Positions 55,301-64,000 of a stretch of 64,000 bases of DNA are shown piece after piece. Location: contig ARYC01000555.1 of assembly GCA_000711775.1 (NCBI GenBank), positions 62,001-126,000 of the forward strand, read 5' to 3'. The notes beneath the pieces are model-generated. The model was not told where the DNA came from and did no database searches. It saw only the letters and a program-made list of their open reading frames with translations. This DNA comes from Oxytricha trifallax (Eukaryota; Ciliophora; Spirotrichea; Sporadotrichida; Oxytrichidae). The position numbers were made by a program, and so were the translations under genes. How positions within the stretch are numbered: position 1 is the stretch's first letter; each line of letters begins with the position of its first letter.

Positions 55301-57876
55301 TATACATTATAGTGAGTTCTTAGAGTTATTGTCCAATTTTAGAGGTTTTTGTCTGTAAAGCCTCAAAGTCTTTTCTTAGTCTCTCGTAACTTCGTTTGTA
55401 ATTTTAAGACTCTTTGAACATTTTAAGCGTTGATTCTCTGTAATCTTAAACTTAAGTTTCATAGTGATCATGAAATCTCCCCAGACTAACAACTGTTTCT
55501 CTTTCAAGGATATTCTTCTCAGCTCTTATATGCCTTAATTAGACATTCATTAATTCCAAAAAGGCAGACCATAGAGATTACATTAGATTCCCTCTTTCGC
55601 TACAGTGCAATGAAACTTACTTGGCCAATTCGATGAAGGTCATATTGTATATGAATTGAGTGAGCTCGAATTTTTGAAGTTCAGATAGACTGTTATCATA
55701 TGATCTGATTTCTATAATCATCTTCGCAAGCCAATCTTAAAGAGCCAATGTATCTACTCTTGAGGATAAATTAAGCTTTTCTAAACTAAGCAATAATTCT
55801 TACTCTCTTTTCCTATATATTTATGTTTACTCTTCGGTAAGCTATTCTTATTTAATATCTGATGAAAGGTGATCTTAGAGCTTTTTAAAGCTTGTATGCT
55901 TCTAAAGGATTAACTGACTTTGATTAAGCAATTAATCTTAAGTTAGCTATTTTTGATGTTTTTATAGCTCACTTGATATACGAGATGTTGAAATGAAAAA
56001 TGTATCTGGCACCTTAATTATATTTTTCTTGTCAATTAAAGTGTTCATTGATAATTTTGAATTAAACTCAAAAATTAATAGGGTACTTCTAATGTCATAA
56101 ATAAAGCATTAGAATATTCTATTTAAACTCAAGAAACTTATTTAATTAGGATTACCCCTGAATTTCAGTCATTTCCTTAAGTTTATCTAGACTTTAAGGA
56201 TAATTACTTATATTATTAATTTGCATTTTGGGTTCTTAATTTTAAGTTATAGTTGAAGGTTAACTAATAATATTGTTTATATTTCCACTTTGCAATGTAT
56301 CTTAAGATTATGACCTTTAAATATGACTGATAAATTATTTAGAAACACCATCATCCTTGAAACTTATATCTCTCCCATAAAAATTAGCAATTTAATTTTA
56401 GTGCATAATTATTTTATCTTCCATCATTAAATCACTTGCCAAATCTGTTCGCTAACCCTAATCTCGAATATTATTGGAGTTTTCCTCTTTTGCTTGTCTA
56501 AAAACTTATAGCTTCAAATCATTTGGAGACTTCATCAGAGTTTTTAGATTGGCTGTTGAAGTTGATCGAAACTTTGTTTCTTTAAGTTTTTGGGTATTAA
56601 ACTTTGAGAAGATTTTCTTGCTATCTGCTTTGTTTGTTAAAATTTGCTCTCCAAAATTCTAATTTCCTTGTGCATTATAGTTTGAGGTATTAAAACCCTC
56701 CAGAAGACTAATTTTATGAATTGGCATTAAACTATCGTTTGGAGTTTCAGCCAAAGACAGCATTGAAACAGAATTAATACCTGCTTAAGATTTCAATTGT
56801 TTTATCAGTGATTGATTTGTTTAACCACCAAAAAATTAGTTTTTATCTTCAAAAAGTTTCTGTATTTTCTTCTCCTTCTCAACTGATTATTTTAGCTTTG
56901 ACTCTATTTAATCATTTATATACTCCATATAGTAATTATTGTCTCTTAGATCATGCTCTTGTAATTAAAACTATTTTACCTTGCTTATAGTATCGCTAAT
57001 ACTCATCTCCCTTTTATTTTTAAAGCCTGTTTAATGCATTTGCCCATAAACCTGGTAATGCTCAGAACATTAATTCTAAGGTCCAGCTGTCAACGGTGGC
57101 TGCCATTTAACTTTACTAGTATAAGCTTTTAAGAAGTCTGTTTAGGCATTTGATAAAACATTCCCAAAAGACCCAGCTGTTGTTGGTTTTGTAAAATTAC
57201 TAGTTGGGCTTGCGACTGGGATCCCACTATAAAAAGTGTTCAAAAACTGTGATTTGGGCAAATTTCTAACAGAGGCAACTTTCTTAAAGATTGCTCTATC
57301 TTCTTCCTTTTTTCTTTCATTTTATAATTTCAACTGCTCTTGCTTCTCTTGTTTAAGAAGTTAACTTGTTGAAATAAAACTCTAACTATTTCCTGCGAGA
57401 TTATTATTGGAAGTGTTCTACTAATTCAGATTGTTGTTATTATATAGGTTTTTAGAATAGGATTAATGTTGACTTAAGTGATTTTGAGAAGCTTGGTCAT
57501 TTAGATATATCGAACTTTGATTTAAATGAGTATGAGTAGAAGGTACTTTATGATGAAAATTTTGAGAAGTTTTTAAGCCTATTTTACTCGAAAATATTTC
57601 TTTTTTCCCTTAAGTTTGTTTTTAAGATGAATTTTACGTTACCAAATCTTAATCTATTTAAGCATTTGTTTATGGACTTTTTAAGGTTTTTTCAAGAAAT
57701 TCCTTGTTTTTAAAATCAATTTTGGTTCTTTTATTTACAAGGTTTTAAGGAGTAGTGACTGATGGTAAATTCAATTACTATGTCAATGCTGAAGATGAAG
57801 TTTTCAAATTTTATCTTTAATTCAAGAGCTTTAGTTTTTAGTCTGATTGACTTTAAGTTTCTTTATTTGTTTTCAT
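52342..57876 (-). CDS. Giant EF-hand / coiled-coil protein
   Basis: ATG 57876 (MKTNKETQSQSDQKLK), TGA 52342-52344. The N-terminal ~600 residues (57876-56100) are Asn/Gln/Ser-rich with short coiled coils. After an IES around 55985-56110 comes a long coiled-coil region. It includes a 21-base GT...AG intron (GTAAGTTTC...TGTAG near 55600) and a 23-bp micro-IES (54620-54642, pointer TTTAA). The C-terminal third (54150-52780) is globular, with an EF-hand loop in QLFLATDFNGNAFISCDEF. Another IES (52510-52547, pointer ATCTTT) lies before the basic tail SKRRKKASKKGKKTS. One further IES near 52740-52800 is not resolved. The layout resembles axonemal or centrosomal calcium-responsive scaffolds, but no specific orthologue is claimed. 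Confidence 0.75.
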
Positions 57877-58030
57877 TTATTCTATAAATTCTATCTAGAT
57901 CAATTATAAAATAATGTATAAATATTATTATGAATTTCCTTTTAAATATTAAAATTTTGTCTAGAAATAGTATAATAAAATTGAATTTTTGGAATTATAA
58001 TAATTTTTTAATAACTATCTTTAAAGTAAA

Positions 58031-58626
58031 ATGCCAAGAGGCGGCGGTGGAAGTGAGTATTCTTTCCTTCTCTTAAATATCTTTACTTAAATATTTTGTT
58101 TTTAGGATCAAGTGGTGGATCATCAAGATCATCAAGCAGTTCAGGTGGAAGAGGTTTCTTCGGTAGTAGAAGTCCAGCTAGAGGCACTACTGCAGCAGCA
58201 AGACCTCCCCCAGTTCAACAAAGACCCCCAATGCAACAAGCTACTCCCAGTGCTGGAGGTGGCATGATGTCAGGAATGGGAGGTATGGTCATGACTGGAA
58301 TGGCTCTCGGAGCTGGTTCAGCAATCGGTCACGAAGCTGTAAGAGGACTTATGGGCAGTGGTTCAGGTCACGGAAGTCAACAAAACGAGCCCGCTCAACA
58401 ACAGCAACAACAAAACTATGCTCAACCCATGGAACAAGGTTACGCACCTGCCGAATACGGACAACAACAGATGGTGCAATAGCAACAATAAAACCCATGC
58501 ATGGGCTTCAACATGAACTTCTTGAATTGTCTTAAGTCTTCAGCTAATGAAATCAGCTTGTGCCAATTCTAAATGGACCAACTCATGTCTTGCGAGAAGG
58601 ACAACATGAAGTTCCACGGAATCTGA
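58031..58626 (+). CDS. CHCHD2/CHCHD10 (Mix17)-type twin CX9C protein
   Basis: ATG 58031: MPRGGGG, intron GTGAGTATTC...TTTTTAG (about 58054-58107), then a Ser/Gly/Arg-rich stretch and PARGTTAAARPPPVQQRPPM. A Gly/Met-rich hydrophobic segment follows (MMSGMGGMVMTGMALGAG, GHEAVRGLMG), the hallmark of CHCHD2/10. The C-terminal CHCH has two CX9C motifs: C-MGFNMNFLN-C and C-QFQMDQLMS-C. Acts in the mitochondrial intermembrane space (family knowledge). Uses many CAA and GGT codons, unlike the AT-rich neighbours, suggesting high expression. No IES detected. Confidence 0.88.
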
Positions 58627-59227
58627 GAATATTCCAACACTGCTACTATTCACCCAATGTGAATTCAGCAAGTAGTTAAATAAAATTAGCTAAGCCATCA
58701 ATATCAACAATGAGTAATAACAACCACAAATTAAACACCTGATGATTGATTATAATCAAACTGATGCATTAAGCTTAGTTTGATAAAGAGGAAGTCATTT
58801 TTATCAAAAAGGAGCACTGAGCCAAAATATGATTTAAATACTAGTCTCTTGTATAATCAAGTTTTGATAAATTGGCTGGCTAATTCATATTAAATGATTA
58901 AACAAACATATATTTTGTATCTATATCGATATCAATCAATTTGTGTTCTTAAGAATGTTCTAAATTCAAACTATTTTCTATGTTTAATATTACCTTATAT
59001 ACATATTTGTTCCTATTTCCATAAAATGGTTTACGATTTTTGTCTTAAACGTATATACTATATCCCTTTTTTATCAGAATTTGTTAAGTGATAAATTACT
59101 CGATTATTTAATTTTATTAACCGTATAAAAATTACTGTAATCATGGCATTTTTCTTTAAATTTATTACCATGTAAAATGTTAAATTCTCACTTATGTATG
59201 AATTAATAAAATAAAAAATTAAATAAA
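58627..59227. other. AT-rich intergenic DNA, no gene seen
   Basis: About 600 bases between CHCHD2/10-like and the next gene; no conserved frame. Confidence 0.5.
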
Positions 59228-61572
59228 ATGAAATCAGCGCTAGCACAGGCAGTTGAATCTCAAGTTGTAGACTTCAAGACAATGATGCAATAACTTCAAG
59301 ATTAAAAATAGTCAGTAAGTAAACTTCCTCTAATTATAAAGTCTAATAACACACCTTATCATTTAAGCTGTATTTTTACCATAATAATATGGTTATCGTA
59401 ATAATCTTTGAATAGCATCTTAGATCAAAGACAACCGAACATAAAAACGAAGCAAGATAAAAAATGAAGGAGTTACAGCCAAAGAAACCAAAGGAGGTAT
59501 AATAACCATGGAGAGAAACTCATAATCATAATTACTGCTTCGAAAATGATCCTAAACGTTTGCAGGGAGTAGCACTGAGCAACAAAGAAATTGTAAGTTT
59601 CATATAATTTTCTTTAAATAAATACTTTTTTTTGTTTAAGAATAACTCCTTGACTTATCTAATCTTTTCATTAAGAATTAATATTTTATATTGACTTTTA
59701 AAAAAAACTTGTCTAAGAATTATACAAATATAGTATCGAATTCATTTGTTACCCAGAAGCTATGACACAACAATACCAGCAGGTAAAACTGAAGCCTTTA
59801 AGTTAACTTCAAACTTTGGCAAAGACTTCAATAAAGATTATTCTAAAATGCTCACTTAACAAGGGAAAACTATCATTCAAAATAATCACAAGCTTTTCAA
59901 TGTTTTCATATGTTTGACTATAATTGGATTGTAAATTTAAAAGAAACAATTCTAAAGTTGAATTTAAGGTAGAGTAAGATTAAGAAATGAACAAGTTAAT
60001 CTTTAGTAAAATTTATATAGTCATCGCTTGTTTTTAAATTAATTAGACATAGAGATCTAGCAAGTATTTCTCCAAGTTCAATTTTACATATACTCTTATG
60101 ATTCATGTCTGAACCATAGTTGGATTTTCTGCAAATGCTTGTAGTCTAATGCCTCTCTCTTCATTTTCAATCGTTCTCTAGAGACATCCATCACACCCTT
60201 CAACTAAAGCAGCGATTCCTTCCTCGTTCGTATTAAACATAGAACTTTTTAAATCATGAAGTGGGAATACTTTTAAGCAAGAGAAGCATGAGGCTGAGTT
60301 TGTATTTAACTTAGGATTGAAGATTATTGGTTTTCTGTATTTTATCACTTTTACTTGACCTAATTTATCTTTCAAGTCTATTATTGTCCAATAAAATATC
60401 AATACAGTTTTTTAATAAAATAATATAGAATACAAATCTTTAATTCTATAAGTAATAATTGTTTAATTATTATAGTAATACCTAATCAATTGTGTGTAAA
60501 TAGGATTATTGCAAAAATTAATTTATTTCTAAAAATATTTAAAGAAATAGCTTAACAATAATAGCACTTTAATTTAAATGTCAATTTTATTTAAATTTAA
60601 ACAATACTAATCATCATCCTCATCTCCCATTTATTCAATCTCCTGCCTTTCACTATATTCTTCAGCCAATGGATTTGCATGTATAGTTACATTTGTGATC
60701 ATTAAGTCATTCAAAGGACGATTATTTTTCCCGACTGCATCTTTCTCTAGTTTGTCCAAAGTTTCAAACCCATCAATTAATTTCCCAAAAATCGAATATT
60801 TGCCGTCCAGCGAAGTTTGTTTTGCATAAGTGATGAAGAATTAAGAACCATTTTGATTTGGTCCACTGTTTGCCATGCTTAAAATACCTCGACGATCATG
60901 CTTTAATAGATCTGAGATTTCATCTTCAAACTTTCCACCCCAAATGCTCTCGCCACTCTTCCCTGTGCCTGTTGGATCACCACCTTGTAAAATAAAGCCT
61001 CGTATGTTTCTGTGGAATTTAGAGTTTAAGTAATAACCAGAAGCACAGAGAGCCAAGAAGTTCTCACAGGATTTTGGAGCTTCTTTTATATATAGTTCAA
61101 ATTTCAGATCTCCAAAGTTTTCTATTTGTATGGTTACTGACATTTAAGTAAAAAATTTTATAATTAATTAATCTATAAATTTAATTATCATTATTTCAAA
61201 TTCATATCATTCATGAAGATTTTCTAATTTTATAACCTTAAAGCTTTTCAATGTAACTATCAGAATAAAAATTTGAAATAATCTAAGCATATTCTAATTA
61301 AATTTATACTTTAGGAAACTGTAGAGAAGAAAAGACAAGAAGAATTGCACTACTTGAATAATCGCCGTTAGTACGCTGAGCAGTCAATAATGCCCAAATG
61401 GGACCCTACAGCTTTCCATGGCACTGAGTTTTCAAATTACGAAGCTGATTTCGCAAAATATCACAAGAAATCATTATTGCCCCTTGATAAAAAGCCCCTT
61501 TAAGAAAAACCATTCTTGAGGACTGGAACTACCACAAACCCATTTTCACATACTATTGGCTCTATTATTTGA
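59228..61572 (+). CDS. Unknown basic protein whose large IES contains a cyclophilin gene
   Basis: ATG 59228: MKSALAQAVESQVVDFKTMM. A short intron or IES (about 59315-59435) leads to KTTEHKNEARQKMKELQPKK and YCFENDPKRLQGVALSNKEI. An intron (GTAAGTTTC...TATAG, about 59594-59733) is followed by YRIHLLPRSYDTTIPAGKTEAFKL. The 1,449-bp IES 59872-61320 (pointer AAACT) then joins MLTQQGKT in frame to VEKKRQEELHYLNNRRQ. The last MDS has MPKWDPTAFHGTEFSNYEADF and ends TNPFSHTIGSII, TGA 61570-61572. Function unknown; the short, basic, Tyr/Trp-dotted style is like microtubule-associated axonemal proteins, but that is conjecture. Confidence 0.7.
60103..61143 (-). CDS. PPIL3-type cyclophilin (peptidyl-prolyl isomerase), nested in an IES
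   Basis: ATG 61143: MSVTIQIENFGDLKFELY. Hallmarks: APKSCENFLALCASGYY, FHRNIRGFILQGGDPTGTGKSG with the catalytic Arg, Phe and Gln, GILSMANSGPNQNGSQFFITY, and PLNDLMITNVTIHANPLAEE, closest to PPIL3, a spliceosome-associated cyclophilin. The domain ends at about 60630 with an acidic tail (EQMGDEDDD). No TGA follows in frame until 60103-60105. The downstream part encodes a CFSCLKVF...CDGCLQ segment that could be a second MDS of this gene or another gene, with an unresolved IES at about 60420-60610. The whole unit lies in IES 59872-61320 of the plus-strand gene. Confidence 0.82.
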
Positions 61573-61895
61573 CTTAAGAAAATTGTTTGAAATAAGTACT
61601 TTAGCTTTTATAAAAATTAATAAGGCATTGACTTTGTAAAGTTAAGAATACATAAGTTTAATTACAATAAATAAATAGGTTAATTAAAGTTAGAACGCAA
61701 ATCAATCAAAATTAAAATTAACTTCTTAATAAATTATAGAAATTTAATAAAAAAGTCAATTTTGTCAATTTTTTTGTTTCATTTGTTCTTTTTTTGCTAG
61801 TCTTTGAAATTAATAACATTTTATTGTTAGGGTTTACATTATAATTTTTAAGTCTTTTTTACTTAGAGATTCTAAGAGTTAAATTCAAGTTTTTA

Positions 61896-64000
61896 CTCAC
61901 TGTGATGTTTAAGGAACAGAATCCAAACAATTTTATTGTATATTTGAACTCTAAATCTTTTCTTAAACTTACTTGGTTATATCAATTAAAGAATTAAATG
62001 ATAAATGATGCAGCTAGGCTGTTCTTGCTCTCATTAGTAAAGCCGCTTTAAGAGAGCGACCTTCTTTCAAATTCATATAAAGCTAATCTTGATAGACTGG
62101 TCTTCCGTAGAGAGAATTAGCTTCTTTCATTTCATTTTAAATTTTCTGGGTTGCTAGAAATATCTGATGAATTTAATCTTCCAGATTGCTTTTTATAATT
62201 ACAGTTTAATTGAAACTTATACTAAATTTCTTATAAATCAAAACAAAAATTGATTAGCGATAGTTTATTATAATAAATATATATGCTACTTTCGGAGGAG
62301 ACGCTAATAAACTATTCTTTTCTATCCTCTTTCCGGCTTTCAATGTTTACAGGTTCGTCAGGCATTATGCTCATTTTCTGAGGGGATTCATAGTTCGAAG
62401 ATAATTAAGATTCAGTATTTTGTTAAACTTTGCTCTCTCTGCCATTTGAATCAACTCTTAATAAATCTTGAAGACGACATTAATCGTCATCTTCAAAGTC
62501 TTTTTATAATTCGCTAAAATGATAAACATGCTTCAACTATAAATCTCTTGGCACTTACAAAGTTATTAGTTAGCCATTGAAATAATTTTCTCCATTAGAT
62601 TAAAATTCAAAAATTTATGATAATTCTGCATTTGAATCAACAGGGGGGCATATCTGAACCAAAGCGACAATACCTGAACCAAAGATATTTTATATAGTTT
62701 AAATAAGTTAGCGTATCTGCTCCGGGTCAAATTAGGATCAGAGAATACGAATAAAAAATTTTTAATTACAAGAGTTTTTTCTATAGTGTTGAAAATACAC
62801 AAACTGAGTCTCAGCTTTATCATTAATTTACATTTAAATTTTTATTTTTAATTTTCTTACTTCAATCTTCACAATTTTAAACTAAATAATTTACTCAAAT
62901 TCTTGGTAATGAAGTATCTTACATAATATTTAAAGATCTCAATACTTATTTTTTAAACTATTAATGAAACATTCAAGTAATTTATTTATGTAAGATACGT
63001 CATTACCAAGAATTTGAGTAAATTATTTAGTTTAAAATTGTGAAGATTGAAGTAAGAAAATTAAAAATAAAAATTTAAATGTAAATTAATGATAAAGCTG
63101 AGACTCAGTTTGTGTATTTTCAACACTATAGAAAAAACTCTTGTAATTAAAAATTTTTTATTCGTATTCTCTGACCCTAATTTGACCCGGAGCAGATACG
63201 CTAACTTATTTAAACTATATAAAATATCTTTGGTTCAGGTATTGTCACTTTGGTTCAGATATGCCCATCCCCAATCAACTCTTTACCTTTTATATGAATT
63301 CTCCCCTTTTAACTGCTATCTTTTATTATCAGTGTTAATTTCTTCTTATTATGACAGTTTTCTAGTGTTCTTTAACTCATTAGTAACTGCTATAGAATTC
63401 AAATCACTTTTAAGCCTCAGTTTTTCTTGCTCTCTCTCTTGTGATTAAGTTGCTCTGACTCCGTTACTACTTGTGATTAACAATTCGCTAGCAGAATGAT
63501 TTCTATCTTAAAGTGTAGTTTTTATGGCATCTTGACTATTGCTTGTTCCGTTAAGGTTTTTACTTGGATATGTCCCTCTATGCACTTGAAATCTTGGGAA
63601 AGCCGGATATCCGCCATTCTTAACATCATTCGCATTTTTGCTATGATTCCAACTGTACCAGTTCTTATAAGAATTCTCTACTTTCTATTGCTGCCTATAT
63701 AGAGTTTGAATTTAAGTTTTCAAAGTGTTTATTGAATAAATTTTAACTAGGTATAACTACCTGGATTTATTATTGAATTCATTTCGAAAAATCGTAAAAC
63801 TGAGAAGTATTATCACTTAAAATTTATGAGGCTACTTACTGATACATATATTTGGCATTTTGGTCAAGTGCCCCTGGTGCGAAGGATAAATTTATTTTGG
63901 GTTTGGGCTTTGAATTATGTTGAGGTAATGCGACGCTTTGACTCTTTTTCATTATTTGCTAAGCCCCTGAACTATTATTACCTCCAAAGTTGGTGCCTTG
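61896..64000 (-). CDS. Unknown Ser/Asn/Gln-rich protein, 5' end outside the window
   Basis: Read from the window edge: GTNFGGNNSSGAQQIMKKS...INLSFAPGALDQNAKYMYQ. A boundary near 63700-63830 is unresolved. Then NSYKNWYSWNHSKNANDVKNG, VHRGTYPSKNLNGTSN and a charged stretch. A 638-bp IES (62642-63279, pointer AATCAAC) joins ...YKRQRVD to SNAELSQIFEFQSNGEN in frame. Next come FSELQKDFEDDDQCRLQDLL and IMPDEPVNIESRK. After an IES at 62210-62300 the last segment is FLATQKIQNEMKEANSLYGRPVYQ...LMRARTAQL, with a likely TGA at 61896-61898. No domain recognised. Confidence 0.6.
62647..63265. repeat. Second long inverted-repeat (foldback) element forming an IES
   Basis: Arms 62647-62926 and 62986-63265 (280 bases each) are inverted copies with only about three mismatches and a 59-base loop. 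They lie within 5-8 bases of the AATCAAC pointers (62635-62641 and 63273-63279). The unit therefore fills the IES almost completely. The arm sequence is unrelated to that of the element at 14554-15605. No coding capacity is supported; the frames in the two arms are mirror copies of one AT-rich sequence. Confidence 0.88.

Noticed and set aside
62566..63448. Two mirror-image frames encoding an identical ~58-residue peptide.
   Set aside because: They are the same AT-rich sequence in the two arms of the foldback element; no other evidence of coding.
1..64000. rRNA, tRNA or CRISPR-like features.
   Set aside because: No cloverleaf, rRNA core sequence or regularly spaced repeat array was noticed by eye; a tRNA or covariance-model scan was not possible here.

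Overview
The window is germline (micronuclear) DNA of a spirotrich ciliate, most likely Oxytricha trifallax or a close relative. Three observations point there. TGA is the only stop codon and TAA/TAG are read as glutamine in every recognisable gene. Most genes are cut into macronuclear-destined segments (MDSs) by AT-rich internal eliminated sequences (IESs) flanked by short direct repeats (pointers). Three copies of a TBE-type transposon with C4A4 telomere-like ends are present. ORFs called with the standard code are therefore mostly fragments, and the genes below were joined by hand. Joins were accepted where removing an IES plus one pointer copy restores the reading frame.

Layout: 1-700 is the end of a decayed TBE. 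1.7-11.5 kb is an array of small secreted cysteine-rich protein genes: three alternating A/B pairs, then two longer relatives, with a deleted TBE at 3590-4949. 11.7-19 kb holds a small membrane protein, a ZIP-family transporter fragment, an N/Q-rich protein whose IES is a 1.05-kb foldback element, a kelch-type protein and a COPI-associated-like protein. 19.5-22.8 kb holds a coiled-coil/kelch gene with a RING/B-box fragment on the opposite strand. 23.4-30.8 kb is a formin whose FH2 coding sequence is interrupted by a 4.04-kb TBE (25027-29069). 31.5-42.8 kb holds p32/MAM33, an N/Q-rich gene with a complete small gene inside one of its IESs, a SPRY protein, a repeat protein, a WDR33/Pfs2 homologue and a GAS41-type YEATS protein. 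43-58 kb holds a divergent kinesin, a coiled-coil protein, an ABHD4/5-like hydrolase, a secreted protein and a very long EF-hand/coiled-coil protein. 58-64 kb holds a CHCHD2/10 homologue, a gene with a PPIL3-type cyclophilin nested in its IES, and a gene running off the window whose IES is a second foldback element.

Most genes are unrelated housekeeping or cytoskeletal genes that would lie on separate nanochromosomes after development, so adjacency implies no operon. The germline architecture stands out: IESs that contain whole antisense genes, IESs that are near-perfect long inverted repeats, a TBE inserted inside coding sequence with a target duplication that restores the frame, and pointers that differ between recent tandem paralogues.
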